Part shown: positions 1 to 11,992 of the stretch, piece by piece
Layout: every line of letters begins with the position of its first letter
How positions within the stretch are numbered: the stretch's first letter is position 1
Assembly (NCBI GenBank): GCA_015501055.1
Contig: JADNYV010000142.1
Span: 32,984-96,983, forward strand
DNA from: Mucidula mucida
Taxonomy: Eukaryota; Basidiomycota; Agaricomycetes; Agaricales; Physalacriaceae
DNA: 64,000 nucleotides
Direction: 5' to 3'
Translations under genes and position numbers: made by a program
Notes under the pieces: model-generated
The model's database searches: none
What the model was told of the DNA's origin: nothing
What the model saw: the letters and a program-made list of their open reading frames with translations, nothing else

Positions 1-1
1 A

Positions 2-1129
2 GTACTTGCCGCTATTCTCTTTATCGCTATCGGCGCGGCTATCGTAGCATGGTGCCTTCGTAGCCGCCGCTCTGCAAAAGAAGGCTTTTGGAAACACGAT
101 CTGGAGGATTGGATGCCCACTGTTCCACCCAGCGATCCAGAGAAAACCAATATCTGGGAACCGACCGGGGATCGCGATGCTGGCGAACCGAAGCGTCGTC
201 TGGATGAAGAGATTGGCACAGTCCCCCCTATCTTGAGAGAAAGCGTGGCTTATCCACTCCCGGTGATCCCAGCGCCGTTTGCGTACGCCTCGCCTACGCC
301 TGTTCCCATGTCGCCATATGCTGTTGCGCCGCAAATGCCAGTTGATTCCTTCCATTCAAATCCATCGTCTATTATGGGCTCCCTTCCGTCTTCGCTCAGT
401 GTGTCTTCCATGACCGGCCAAACTCCTTACAACTCCCAATCGGCGTTGATACCAAGTGAGTTTGGTACGCCCCGTACGACTCAGGACCGACCGAGATTCC
501 TATGTCTTTCAAGTGGGAAAGGGCTCACAGTTCCGTGGAGGATGAAGGAGGATTCTTCGGCGATGGATTCACATGCTGGAGACTTTGTAAACATGGAGGA
601 GCAGCATCGCTATCTCACGCCACCACCAGTTCCTTCCCCTGATCAGCGATATCTTGACATTCCAGAGGCGACAGCGGGTGGGTGGACGAATTCGCTTAGA
701 GCGAATATTATGGGTGCCTTGAGCGGTCTGAAGTCCCCAGCCCAAATATTTTCACCGTCTCAAGTACCAGACCGCTTGACGCCCGAGCCTACTATGAGAC
801 GATCTAAGCGTCGTACCAAGATGATGGATAGCGCTGACTGGACATCGAGGGCTGGGGGCGACATAGGCGGTGAGCCTGAGTCTGGAATGACCACGGTGCT
901 GGGCGACAATAAATCCGACATGAAGGGCATGGACGTCCTTGATGATGCTAAGAATGTAGATGGGGCTCTTGACTCGGGGATAACGACGCGTGTGAGATCG
1001 GGTTTGGAGGAGAAGGACAGTGGGGTTGAGAGGAAGCAGTCCGTGGTCTCGGTGTATACGACTGAGGAGGAGATTGCACGGAAGGCATTGGTTGAGAGAA
1101 GATCCAAGATTGTGAGTGCGGTGATATAG
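2..1129 (+). CDS. Single-pass membrane protein, C-terminal part (gene starts upstream of the window)
   Basis: The reading frame is already open at the left edge, so the 5' end is missing. The first visible residues form a hydrophobic helix (VLAAILFIAIGAAIVAWCL) followed at once by a basic stop-transfer run (RSRRSAKE). The remaining 340 or so residues are a long low-complexity cytoplasmic tail rich in Pro, Ser and Thr, with a basic patch (RRSKRRTK, near position 805) and no recognisable catalytic domain. This layout (outer domain, one helix, long disordered tail) is common in Agaricomycete SKG6/Mid2-like surface proteins, and the gene at 8420-9618 has a similar design. The function is unknown; a role at the cell surface is inference from topology only. 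No intron is needed in the visible part. Confidence 0.6.
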   Translation, partial: VLAAILFIAIGAAIVAWCLRSRRSAKEGFWKHDLEDWMPTVPPSDPEKTNIWEPTGDRDAGEPKRRLDEEIGTVPPILRESVAYPLPVIPAPFAYASPTPVPMSPYAVAPQMPVDSFHSNPSSIMGSLPSSLSVSSMTGQTPYNSQSALIPSEFGTPRTTQDRPRFLCLSSGKGLTVPWRMKEDSSAMDSHAGDFVNMEEQHRYLTPPPVPSPDQRYLDIPEATAGGWTNSLRANIMGALSGLKSPAQIFSPSQVPDRLTPEPTMRRSKRRTKMMDSADWTSRAGGDIGGEPESGMTTVLGDNKSDMKGMDVLDDAKNVDGALDSGITTRVRSGLEEKDSGVERKQSVVSVYTTEEEIARKALVERRSKIVSAVI

Positions 1130-1309
1130 GTAAAATACGGATAGAGGAAATGCAGAGCGTTTCTCGTCCTTGATGTTGTTTTATTCGTGTCCTTGCGTGA
1201 AGGCCTCTAGCATATTTGACAAGTTAGCGTTGGGCTTAGTTTTTCAAGCGGTAACTTGACATCCAACCCAATTACTAAAATACATACACTACAACCCCAG
1301 CCGTGATTC

Positions 1310-3277
1310 TTAAATGAGGTACCTAAACCCAGATGCCTGCTGCTGCTTCGTTGGTGCGCTGCGCTTTTCGTCAAGCCCGCGGTCAAGGATTGCATTCTGT
1401 TTCCTGAGGTACCACCGCGTGAGGGTTGCACAGAGAATGGCGGCGACACCTGACGCGAGGTTGACCGAGAACGCGGCGAGGTACTGCGGGGAGGCCTTGT
1501 ACAAGTACGTCGTCCAGACTAGCCAACCAGAAGTAAGGTAAGTTCGCAGACACAGACACAAGGGCGACGCACTGTTAGGTGTATTACACACTGCGTTAAT
1601 GAGCGAAATGGCAGCGGCACGTTTCACAGCGGGCTGGGTTATGCTTCCTGCGATCCAGGAGAGGATCACTGCCGTAGCGCCGTAGAAGGATCCAGGCATC
1701 AACATCATGGCGACATCTAGCAAAATGAGCTACAATATGAAGGGCAGCGGGGGAGACGTACATCGCGCGGCGGTGTTCAACGTCGATAGCGCTATGATAT
1801 TAGCCACGATGGTGAACACAAGAGGGATAACGATGTGTAGGTATCGTTCCTGTGTCTGTGTAGGTGGGTGAGACATAGGCGAAAGGGGAGGAGCGGCAAT
1901 GGTACCTTGTCAGAGTGGAAACCATTGACGATCATGATTACCACGCAGAGCAAATATGGAGGGGCGGTGAGCACGTAAGTGATGTTGCGACTGTGAGAGT
2001 TAGTGTATACACAGCCTTGAAAGAAAACGACTCACCTGTATCCCAGAGTGCTCACGACGGAGGGGAAGAAGCTGACCACAGCGGCCGCGATATACGTCTA
2101 AAACGGCATCAATTTTTGAAGGAGTGGAGGCGCATGCACATACCATATACAACGTCGCCATGAGAAGCCAAGTCTTCGGGTCCGTCACAGCCAACACGAA
2201 CGCTTGCATACCCGTCAGTTCCTCCTTGTGATCCTTCTGTCCTTGGTCAAGCTCAAAGTTCCACGAGATCCACTCCCTCTCGGCATCAGTGAGTCCTTTG
2301 GTAGTGGCGGGGTTATTCGGCAGGAACAACATAAAGATCAAAGCAAGTCCAACGGTCGCAGCTCCTTCAATAATGAACAGCTAGTTCATTGATCAGTATG
2401 ATACTTGATGTGATACGCAAGGACATACCCATCGCCACCCTTCCAGACCATGCTGGCCGTCGGCTTTGAGAATCGCAATGGCGAAGAGACCACCGAACGC
2501 GTTTCCCAATTGAGAGCCAGAATAAAGGAGCGCGACACGCGTCGTGTACTGTCTCCGATTGTAGAACGTTGACAGGTAGTGCAGAGCTCCCCTAACATCA
2601 ATATGAGCACGCGCCTGGAGATCGAGCGAAGACAGAAATTCACGGGAAAAAGACAGCCTCCACAAAGCCCAAGAAGAAACGGCAGACCACCAGTCCGGAA
2701 AAGTTGTGCACGGCGCCCGTCGCGGCGGAAATCACGCCCCATAATGCCATCGCGAGGCAGACTGCGTTGTCAGGGCTCTGAGACGAAAGAGGCATGGGAT
2801 GGCTTACTGTACACAGCCGGGCGATTGATTTTCCCTACGATGATTGTGGACGGAACTTGCATCAGAATCTGGATCCGAATTTCAATTAGGATGCGGGGCT
2901 CCATGGGGGGGGAAACACGTACGTATCCTACAAAGAGCAGACTGATACACGTCTGGTATTGCACGTCTGTGAGGTTGAGGTCTTCTTCGAGGTTTGCGAG
3001 TTTGGCGGCGGCGATGTTCTGTCGATCCAGGTAGTTCAGGATACTGCCAAGCGCCATCAAACTGGAGGCAACGAGGTGAAAGACGTTGTAAGACGTACTA
3101 CATGATGATCATCGCTGGCATAATGAGAATGTCAATCTTGAGCGTCGCTTTCCTACCAACCGTCGCGTACTCTTCAGGTGTCAGAGACGCGAGAGATGCG
3201 GGCATAACATGTCCGCCTTGAGCTGCTGTCTCAACACGAGAATCCTCGTACACGCTGGTCTTCTCCATGTCAGCCAT
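1310..3277 (-). CDS. MFS transporter, anion:cation symporter (Dal5/Tna1-like) family
   Basis: Plasma-membrane permease for small organic anions; relatives in fungi carry allantoate, nicotinate, pantothenate or related acids, and the substrate here cannot be read from sequence. The start at 3277 sits in a good context (ccaccATGg) and opens a hydrophilic N-terminus ending in an acidic/basic segment before helix 1. Family hallmarks across spliced exons are LNYLDRQNIAAAKL after helix 1, the segment LMQVPSTIIVGKINRPAVY, the loop YTTRVALLYSGSQLGNAFGG, and the long central loop with FLPNNPATTKGLTDAEREWI. The later exons give WIAGSITQPAVKRAAAIS and a short basic C-terminus. At least seven short GT-AG introns are needed, one being 3066 to about 3100. 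It is divergent from the Zn2Cys6 factor at 3493, with about 215 bp between starts, so shared regulation is plausible. Confidence 0.85.
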
Positions 3278-3492
3278 GGTGGTGGATGGTCAAGATGAAA
3301 AACTTCTTTTCGTACGAAATTTCTACTAAGTACCCAATCCAATTTGATAAGTACCTGACCAGATCAATAAGCGGTTCTATCCTATCCGTCGGACCGAGGG
3401 GACCACACCTGACCACACGTGAACTCGAACGCGGGTGTAAACAATTCCGGCATCCCAAGTCCAGGGCCCATATACCTTTCCCCGCATTCCCC
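3278..3492. promoter_or_regulatory. Shared divergent intergenic region between the MFS transporter and Zn2Cys6 factor genes
   Basis: Only 215 bp separate the two divergent start codons. The stretch must therefore hold both core promoters. It contains a CGGACCGAGGG segment (3390-3400) with a CGG triplet of the kind bound by Zn2Cys6 proteins, but I see no convincing paired CGG palindrome, so an autoregulatory site is only a possibility. Confidence 0.4.
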
Positions 3493-6189
3493 ATGTCGAC
3501 GCGCGCGTTTCGAGCTTGTCTACACTGCGTATGTACTCCCTTCTATAGCCGTTACTTGCCTCCATCAACACAATTGTAGAGATCACGAAAAGCCAGATGC
3601 GACTTAGGAAATGTTGATTCCCCCAAAGAACCCCCCTGCGCGCGATGCAAGCGGGAGGGCCAAAAGTGCGAGTTCGCACCTTCACGGCGAGGGGGGAGCA
3701 GGCAGAAGCTCAAGGCTAAATGCGCGATGCAGCAGGCGCCAGCGGTGAGGCAGCCCTCGACGTCGTTCAGCACAGCCAGCGACGACTCCGCTGCTTCATA
3801 CCCATCGGTGGATGCTGAGAAACTAGCTGCGACGTCCCTGCACAATCCGGAGGACGCGGTAATGCTGCTCGTCCTCGCCAGTGAGGCGGTGAACGACGGG
3901 CGGACTGCAGACAAGGCGCCCCCCGGACTTCTGTCGTTCCCGCTCATTGCGCAGGGTATCCTGACCATTGAACAGTTCCCCGTGCTCGTCGATATATTCT
4001 TTACGAGGATGCATTATTTCTTCCCGATGGTCCCAAACAGTAGGATTCCCCGCTCTGCAGACGATATTGTTAGGTTTGCAGCAGAGGAGCAGGATCTGGC
4101 GTCCGTCATTGTCGTTATCTCTAGTCGATATATGAATGACGGGGAGTGGAAAGGTCTTCATGAACGCGCCTGGGCTCACTTTAAGGTATACTTTGTACTT
4201 TTTGCATTTCTGTTTCCTTACGCTTAATAGACCCGACTTGCGGATCTGATAAGCGGACAAGCCGCGACAATAGGGACCGTAGAGGCACTGCTTCTCCTCT
4301 CAGGTAAGGTTTATCTTTCCCTGCCGACGTGCTTTGATTGTATTCCTCAGAATACCTTCCTCGAATAACCTCGGAAAGCACTGCTGATCTACACGACGAA
4401 GAGAATAGAACAGCCTGGATGCTTGTTGGGACGGTAGCTCTACCTTCTTCTCGATTAAACTCAATTGAACGCCGAATTCAGGCCGTACGTTTAGGGTACA
4501 TGATGGGGCTTGATCAGAAGACATTCATCTCGGTGCCTTCGACCCCAACTGAAAGCGTGATTGATTCCGACAATCATCTGAACAGGGAGCGTCTGGCGTG
4601 GACATGTAAGTCGATGATCATCCCACGCGCGCGTGCTCACTCGGCTTCCAGATTGTTACATGTTTGATCGCCAGTAGGCGCACCCGTTTCGTGGACTTCT
4701 TTCACGACTTATGTCCACCCTTAGAATCTCAATACGCATCGGCAAAGCTTTCTGGTCCCGAGGTGAGATCATTCTTCACCTCCTACGCCGCCTAACCCAG
4801 CGTATAGGTCCTGGTTTATGTTTCCACTCGCCAGGTGACAAGGAACCCAGCGCGTACACCAACTTCCCGTCGCTGCGCCCAGTACCTGGGCTGCAAGACG
4901 ATTATGCTTCTGTTGTCCAAGCGTACGCCTTCCTAGTTCAATGCGACTGTGAAGCTGACTGCTCAAAATAGTTACGTCGATCTAACACAAACCATGACTA
5001 ACGCGCATGACATTCTTTATCCAAGTAAAGACCGTACTATTGCTCTCGTCCGTGTTGGGGAATACTACAAGTATCTCGATGCATTTACTCGAAGTTCGTT
5101 CTCTTTTCATTCAATTTGTCACGCTAACAGCCTCGTAGGTATTGTAAGCGCTCCTCTTCAAGCCAACTCGTCGATTGACGATTCAGAACGGCTTCCGGAT
5201 GGACTGGGAGAACAAACGCTGGGAGACGCAGGCAATGGCGGACTGTGTCTGGATATCCTTCGTAAGCATGAACGCGCTATATTCCTATTTCTCACTCCTC
5301 TTAGCACTATCTCCGGTTGTACATCTCGTCATTCGCCTTCCAGGCACACATTCAGCGCGCCATGCCCGCCTTCTCCTCGTCGAACACAAACCCAGCCCGA
5401 TTCACCTGGGATATCCTGGGCGGTCCGGATGCCAAGTTTATCTTGGAAGGCATAGACGCTGCGGTACGACGAGTCCCATGTTGACGGCTCCGACTAATAC
5501 ATCGTCCAGACCGAACTCCTAAAGATATGCGTTAATCGTCTACACCCGAACGTGGGCCTGTCGTTCCTCCCTTGGCGTTTCTTCTTATTCTTCTCGTACG
5601 AATCATACTTTTTCAGCTTACTATGCTCATACTATCACAGATACGCCGCCGTGTTCCTCCTGAAAGCGTTGTTCATCGACGCGATAGTAACGTCTGACCA
5701 GCCGAGCACTGTGCGATTACTGAAACACCTCATCGTGTGCTTGAGCACGGACAGCTTGCATCCTGGCGCGCGATACGCCCGTTTGTTGAATGGGCTGCTC
5801 AAGACATTTTGTCAAGGGAAAGACTATTACTCCGAGACACGATGTGCATCGCCCAGTCCTCAAATGGACATCGAGATGGGTCAGCAGAGTACTTCTATGG
5901 GTGGTCTCGACCCGACTGCTGGTATGACGGCAGGAGGTGGGCTCCCGCCCTCAGACATCGATTTGGATTGGTATGTCAGTCAATCTTCTCGCTTCGAGGC
6001 TCGTCGTTTACGTAGCCTTGAAGGTTTGACTTGACCAATACGTCCTTGGTGCCGGGACCAGAGGAGTTTTCGTATTTGCTGTCGGACCATGAGGCTTTGG
6101 ACAACGAGTTTTGGCGTTACCTCTCGACGCAGGCCGGAGATTGGAATCGTATGACTGAGCCTGTCTTCTCGTGGGATCTTCCGGTGTAG
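3493..6189 (+). CDS. Zn2Cys6 (fungal binuclear cluster) transcription factor
   Basis: DNA-binding regulator of RNA polymerase II genes, acting in the nucleus. The cluster is built across one intron: exon 1 (3493-3528) encodes [12 protein letters not shown], the intron is 3529-3579 (GTATGT...TTGTAG), and exon 2 continues [10 protein letters not shown], then [13 protein letters not shown]. All six zinc-binding cysteines (C-X2-C-X6-C ... C-X2-C-X6-C) are therefore present, which fixes the start. Downstream exons carry a fungal-specific transcription factor domain: [20 protein letters not shown], then a Leu-Ala-Trp-Thr-Tyr-Cys-Tyr-Met-Phe-Asp-Arg-Gln segment, then [17 protein letters not shown], the usual R-x-W-W...L/FDRxxS layout of this domain. 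The last exon ends at 6187-6189 after an acidic Trp-rich tail. It is convergent with the AA9 gene and divergent from the MFS gene; a pathway-specific role for these neighbours is inference. Confidence 0.85.
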
Positions 6190-6437
6190 TGTATTCTGTG
6201 CTGTATAACAAGCGAAGGTTCATGTATAACATCTTGTGTACTCTACTTATATGCTTGTAGCGTTACTAATTTGGAGAGTCCGTTTATAGTATTATTTCAT
6301 TGTGCTGTTTCCGCTGAACGAGGTCAAGAAGCGAAATCGGGAAGGGCAGACGTGAAAGATGCTATTCAAACGCTCATTTTATACATGGACTTGTCAACTA
6401 TCGGAATCTGACTGTATAGAAGATAACAGTCGCACTC

Positions 6438-7351
6438 TCATCCTCTAAACACGGCTGGTCCCGGGACCTATCAAGAAGTACATCAGCTCGAACCACTCAA
6501 TCAAGAGGCTGATGGACTCGACCTTATACGCTGTTGGAGTCGGATAGTAGATATTCACTGTAAGACTTGGGTCTACAAACAGCTTCAGATCTCGCGGAGC
6601 ACGACAGTCAATGCATGACTACTAACCGTTCGCAGCGACGTAACCAGGAATGGAGACCTTGGTGGGGTTTGCAGACCCACCGCCAGTGACCGCGATCTGA
6701 GCACAAGAGATGTACCATTGCGGCGCACCAGCGACGTGCAGTCCGACTTGTTCGATGCGGAGCAGGTACTGAAGAACGTGAGATGGAACCTACTAATACG
6801 ATGACGAGCGCTACCTCGCCTGCAGGAACACTAGCAGGAATAGTTGTGTTCAGTGCATTGAGGTTGAAATCCGTGAATCCGAAAGGGTTGAATGTTGCGC
6901 CCCATTCGGCAATCTACATAATACGGGTTCAGCTGAGTCTGTAGGCCGCTGGACGATGACTTACCTTAAACCAACTCGCGCCACTTCCGTCCCATGCTGC
7001 GGCGGTCGAAGGAGCCTTCCCCAGGTATATGGCGGCTGGTCCTTGGTGGTACAACGTGTTGTCGAGAACGAAGCCGACAGTGCTGCCAGCGGCGACCGAT
7101 ACTGTCTGAGTCGCGACGCCCGGGTTGGCATTGCAGGTGATGTCCTTGGACGTGACATCCTGCACTGGCGAATTGTTGAGGGGCATGCGAACCGCTGCAC
7201 TGGTACTTGTTGTAGAGGTGACGAGTGTAGTCCATATGTCTGTAAAGTACAATGATCGTCAAGCAGAGTTGGGCGACTACCAGCGGCACTGACAATGGGC
7301 AGAAACCGCCTGAATGAACAGAGGAACTAAGAGAGTAGTGAAGAGCTTCAT
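6438..7351 (-). CDS. Secreted AA9 lytic polysaccharide monooxygenase (copper-dependent, cellulose-active family)
   Basis: Oxidatively cleaves beta-1,4-glucans outside the cell. The signal peptide [18 protein letters not shown] is followed directly by His, which becomes the N-terminal copper-binding His1 of the histidine brace (His-Tyr-Ile-Trp across the 7240-7293 intron). Family motifs follow in order: [30 protein letters not shown] (second copper His), [28 protein letters not shown], then [13 protein letters not shown] with the active-site region His and the axial Tyr, and [15 protein letters not shown]. The final exon, after an intron ending ...GATAG, reads VPGPAVF, the canonical AA9 C-terminus, with the stop at 6438-6440. 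There are at least five introns of about 50 nt. No carbohydrate-binding module or linker is visible, so this is a single-domain enzyme. All copper ligands are present and I see no disruption. Confidence 0.9.
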
Positions 7352-7391
7352 CTTGAGGGAGTTGCCTGGAAAATTGTGCGTGTCGGAAACG

Positions 7392-7399
7392 TTTAAATA
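7392..7399 (-). promoter_or_regulatory. TATA-like box of the AA9 gene
   Basis: TATTTAAA on the minus strand, about 41 nt upstream of the AA9 start codon, a normal fungal core-promoter distance. Confidence 0.4.
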
Positions 7400-8419
7400 C
7401 CTTGATGTGCATACATTTCCGTGTTGTAACGCGAGTTTAGTCCGCCCATAGGCTTGACATGTCAAGAAACCGACATGTGCTCGCGTAAGTCAAGAGCCGG
7501 GATCAACAGGTGCTCACGATGTTGATTACGGCCATGACTTGTTTGATGGATTCGTCATAAGTAGAGAATGGCTTTCTGCGGGGACACATCAGGGCACCAA
7601 TCCTAGATCGTCGTATGGATAAATACTCACCGATGTTTAGCCTCAGTAATACGAAAGGCTAGATGAAATGGCCGTCTCAAGACTGCCACGCCGTATCAGC
7701 CACAAGGATGTCCAAATAGAGGCCGTTTCCTATCCTTGTTGCAGGAATGAAATGTCAGACAGGCTTGCGGCGTAAAAAATCGCCGAATCGCCAGTCACAG
7801 GAAGAAGACCGCATGCTCGAATCATCCGGTATGTATGTTTGGGTCAGGTATGGTATCTTTTGAGCTTGAGGTTCTGCACACGATGTTACCCCATATACAT
7901 GATTCTGAGGTTTGTGGTCGGAAGGAAAAGGTTTCGGCAAATTCCGGTTAAGGGCCTGTCAGCTTCCCGTATGTGCACAGATACTTATTTGTTCGCATGT
8001 GATTCAGCCTCTGTGCATTGGCCGTAGAAACCCTGCTACTCTTGAACACATCTTGAATTGTTTGGAAGTCGCTGGCGCGACTTGGGCTGGATGAGGCTGG
8101 TAACTAGTAACTCTCCACTCCAACGACCCGAACTCGGATAGAGATATTGAATCTACCCGTGGCAATGACAAGATCAATTGCGCTTATGACTTTGACTATA
8201 ACACGGCGATGTACCACGATCTTCGACAAATTAGGCAAAAACTAGGTGTGTTCTTTTATCTCAAGGACTGTACGGCGGAGACTTGGGTCAGCGTTCAAAG
8301 CGTTTGGGACGTCAAAACTGAAATCATTGGCAGATGAGACTCTCCCCAACGTACACAGCAGCGGCTCGAAGTAATGATAACACGTATAAAGCGAAGAGAT
8401 GCAGGCAGCTCTAATAACC
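7400..8419. other. Intergenic, no gene recognised
   Basis: Upstream region of the AA9 gene and downstream region of the membrane-protein gene that ends at 8420. Only short open frames without recognisable protein features occur here. I see no repeat or RNA gene. Confidence 0.5.
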
Positions 8420-9618
8420 TTACTTCTCCATCTCCGCTGAGTCTGTAGGGGCACCTGTACCTCCGACTTCTAGAACTATATCAGTCATGCGACGCGAGAC
8501 AACATTTCCACGAACTTACAAGCAAGAGACTTCTTCTTGGTAAATGAAAAACGCGAACCTTTGGGTTGACCTCTTCGACGCCACCACACAAAGGCAAAGA
8601 TCACCAAAGCGATGAAAGCAAGCCCTCCGATGACTCCTCCAACAATGGCGCCAACATGCTTGTTGGATTTTCGCACTGTAGGAATAGCATCGATACTATC
8701 GAAGGTAGCCTCGTAGGTCACGAAATCGAATCCGATGGAATAGGCGTCCCTGACTTTATCGATGCTCAGCGTCGCCTTGTTCACTCCAGCAGGAAATCCA
8801 CCCATGCCGCCAATCAATTCCACGCCTGACGAGTCCGTATGATTATTGAAGAGATTACCGAATGTGGTGCATATCGCGCCAACCTCGGGTCCTTCGACGC
8901 ATTCCTTGACGCTCACGCTTCCGTTCTGCGAAAATGGCAGCATAGCGTAGATGTATAACGACGATCCTGTAAATGGCAATGAGTCACCAGACGACGCGCC
9001 TCTGATTCAAATGTACCTGCGAACTCAAAGGACAAGGTATCGCCAACCTGCCTCGTGAAATGGAGGGTATCTTTATAAACGCCACGCCCGTCCGGGAAGG
9101 TGAACGGCTCCATGACGCTGGATCGCCACCCGTCGCCACTGTAAGTTATCGCGCTGTCTCCGTCGTCGACTATGACATTGCGGCCCTTCATCTTCGTCCT
9201 GCTCCCAGCGACAACCGAGAGGAAGTCGAACGTAGGGGATAACGACACATTGGCAGCGGTGGCGTAGACGATTGTATGTTCCTCATCGGAGAGATCCGTC
9301 AACGAGGAATGGTTTGCAACGACTTCGTTGCCGTCGAGAGTAAGGCTGTAGTTCGTTGTGGGCTGACTGTAGCTAACAGGAATGTCCACCGCTGTGCCTA
9401 AAAGTTAGTTAGTGACGATGCGAGTACAGAGCGCAAGTGAAGGTCTTGCCGTTGAACGTGTACTGGAACCAACCATCGCTGCAGTCAGTACCGTTTGCTA
9501 CCGTAGACGAAGTGTCTTCATAGAAATTGGCGTGGTGATCTTCGCTGACATGAGTGGTGGAACAAAGATACTTGACGTCGGGGTCGCGGTCATCGACGAG
9601 GTAGGCGATTGAGGACAT
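8420..9618 (-). CDS. Single-pass membrane protein with two beta-type extracellular repeats
   Basis: The ectodomain has two related units, each beginning with Val-Asp-Asp and a (V/I)-x-Tyr motif (LVDDRDPDVKYL, then IVDDGDSAITYSGDGW) and ending in a Phe-x-Phe-x-Gly strand (WFQYTFNG; LSFEFAGSSLYIYAML). This pattern is widespread in Agaricomycete surface proteins of unknown ligand. A transmembrane helix (AIVGGVIGGLAFIALVIFAF) and stop-transfer WWRRR follow, then a short cytoplasmic tail completed by a last exon reading FLEVGGTGAPTDSAEMEK with the stop at 8420-8422. No classical signal peptide precedes the first unit, so the helix may act as a signal anchor. The first intron (9398-9449) appears to use a GC donor. 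The protein resembles the partial gene at the left edge in layout. It is probably a sensor or adhesion protein, but this is inference. Confidence 0.6.
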
Positions 9619-10423
9619 GATGGTCGTAAGATGGAAAGATGGAAAGCTAGGTCTGCACTGAGCTTCTGCCAGTGTTTAAAGCCTTGTCGAATCAGCACGT
9701 GTAGACGATGTTTCATGGCCCCAAAGTACAGCCACCTTTTTGATGAAAGACCGCGTGTTGGACTCCCAGGGTAAGTAGCTGCCAGTCGCAAGGACTAAAA
9801 TTAGGCCATAAGCGAAGAAGTGAGTACGGCGAGGCCAGGATTATGCTACCGTTCCGACAAAGGTTACGAGAAATGCGCTTCAACTGGCGTGAAACGAGTA
9901 AGCTGTCGTTAGCACTCGTAGCCTCAGCAAAGCTCAAGCAGCAGTGGCAGTGGGCGGACTCGCGACTTAAAACCCAACCCCACCTCGGGTCATTGAATTA
10001 TGAATCATGGGGCGTCCTTTTGGCGTGCATAGAGCAGGTAGATACCAGGCTAAATTAGGGCTAAATTGAGCCTGATGGTCAGGAAGATGCGTGTTCTTGT
10101 GTACGTAAGCTTTCCATAACGAGCAATATCCGACCCGAAGATCCGAAAAAGTTACCCAAAGTCCCGTCCTTACATCTCAGCCAGTGCCTTCGGTACCCAG
10201 CCGAGTAGTATACTTCCTTCCTTACGTCATTTCACCCCAAACGTGACATTCCCTCGGCAACCGCGAGCGCGTCGGCTGGACGCGTGAGCGTGGACTGTAA
10301 CTAAAATGTGGCGTGGCAGATGGCAGGCGCGCCGCGAAATACTCATATTTCATGTGATTACCGAGTTGAGACGCTAACTATGATGGACATGACACGTATG
10401 CCATACTTCGATGTTTGATCATC
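9619..10423. other. Intergenic, no gene recognised
   Basis: Upstream region of the membrane-protein gene ending at 9618 and downstream region of the MYND gene. A short direct repeat (ggctaaatt/gggctaaatt, near 10050-10068) is the only structure noticed. No coding signal is convincing. Confidence 0.5.
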
Positions 10424-11858
10424 CTACTTCGTTCTCTTCCTAATCTTCTTGTCATATGCCTCTCGACTAATTTCGCCCGCCTTATACTTCTTCGTCCATT
10501 TCTTCAAAGTTCTGAACCACTTCTCGTCTTCGTAATCCACATCCTTCTGATCATCATCTTGGTCAATCCCTATCACAGCGTCCTTCGGCCAATTCACCCA
10601 GGCCCTCCTCTTCAAAATATCGTCGATGCCCCAAGACGTGCTGAGAACGAAGGAACTTATGACATTCCAAACGTCCGGGAGCCGCGTATTCGCACTGGCA
10701 AAGCCGTCGATGAAGGCCCACATGGCGTCCACGTCTCCATCGGTGAAAGGAGATCGCGTGTCGTTCATATGGCGAATGACATGATGAAGAGCCGGGTTTC
10801 TGAGAACAGAGACGCGCTGTTTTTCTGTATGAAGTCCAATAGTGCTCTTGTTGGCTTCTCTGCCAAAGAGATAACCAGGAGAGAAGCTGGATAGGCCGCC
10901 GTCTGGTAAAATGCCGGAGGTCAATCCAGTCGTGTAAGGAGTAGACGAAACCATGATGCAGAAGTCGAATGTGTAGAGTGAAGGATCGAGGATGATATCT
11001 TCTCCGCGTACAGTGCGGAAGTAGATCCTGGTCGTTGGGATCTTGCCCCTTCCAAAACTTCTCCCCGTCAAAGTACGCGAGTTGATCCTGACATTTTACA
11101 TCGACGGCGCCTTTAGCGATACCAAAATCGGATATAGGGGAACTCTTGTACTGCAAACGGACGCGGCGCTGAGACTCCTTGGTCGCTCTGCTAGAAGTCG
11201 TAGTGTACATGGTCGATAGAAGCGCGATGCACACCGCGGTCACGATAGGAAGCACTTCGCCTTCCCTCATGATGCGCATCAAGAGCCTGCGCCGAGCTTT
11301 CTCCGCTGGCGCGTTTGGCCACCACTTCGGGCTTCCGCAATCTGCAGGATGAATGTCTTGGCTAAGTGAAACCACTTTGGCTGCAGTATTGTCAGGAAAG
11401 CCGAAGACCACTGGTCGCCCGATGACTTGGTGTAGTAGGGCGGGATGCATATCCTTAGCAGCATGTGCGTGACATACGTCTTCCAAAATTGCTAGGATAG
11501 GGTAGAAGGACGCGATGTCGATGCGGTCCGTCTTACCTGAAAACAAGATTGATATCATTCTGGGTTGCGAGGTAAATGCACGTACCACAGGCTTCCTTGT
11601 GACCTTTATCCCAATCGGCCTTCTGGCACTCTCCAGAGCAATATACAACCTGAAAGACATGATCAAAGCTAATTAAGATGGAAAGGTAAAACTTTTTACT
11701 TCACCGCATGCTGAACAGAGACGCAAATTGTATTTCTTAGAGCAGACAGAACAAGTATCAAGACTCTCAACAGGAAGATACACTTTCTGGTCAGGAGGAT
11801 CGGTGGACATAGACGCTAACCACAGAGTATATTGGTTCCGCACACCGGGCGACGACAA
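10424..11858 (-). CDS. MYND-type zinc-finger protein, with a one-base frameshift
   Basis: The N-terminus carries a MYND finger split by an intron: CSVCSKKYNLRLCSACGE, intron, then VVYCSGECQKADWDKGHKEA and a final Cys. This gives the C-X2-C, C-X2-C, YC-X3-C and H-X3-C ligands of the family, a protein-interaction zinc fold. The rest is a roughly 350-residue Agaricomycete domain of unknown function with no SET motifs, so a methyltransferase (SMYD-type) reading is not supported. The frame breaks in the C4 run at 11046-11049: before it the frame reads AYFDGEKFWKG, and the plausible continuation KIPTTRIYFRTVRGEDIILD lies one base out of phase and runs to the stop at 10424. No intron fits between the two. 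Removing one base of the homopolymer would restore a single frame, so this is either a real null allele or a sequencing error. The start could also be the internal Met at 11810. Confidence 0.65.
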
Positions 11859-11992
11859 GGTTAGCAGTTTCGGCAGTTGCCGAGAATTTCGCCTGACCTT
11901 CCACCATCACCTCGGTTCATCTGTTCGGTCGTAGAGCATTCTGTACCCAAACAAGATCTGGAAAAACTTCGAGGAGAGCCTTGACATACACT

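Noticed and set aside
10424..11858. SMYD-type lysine methyltransferase for the MYND gene
   Set aside because: A MYND finger is present but no SET motifs (such as NHSC or GEEL-type) can be found.
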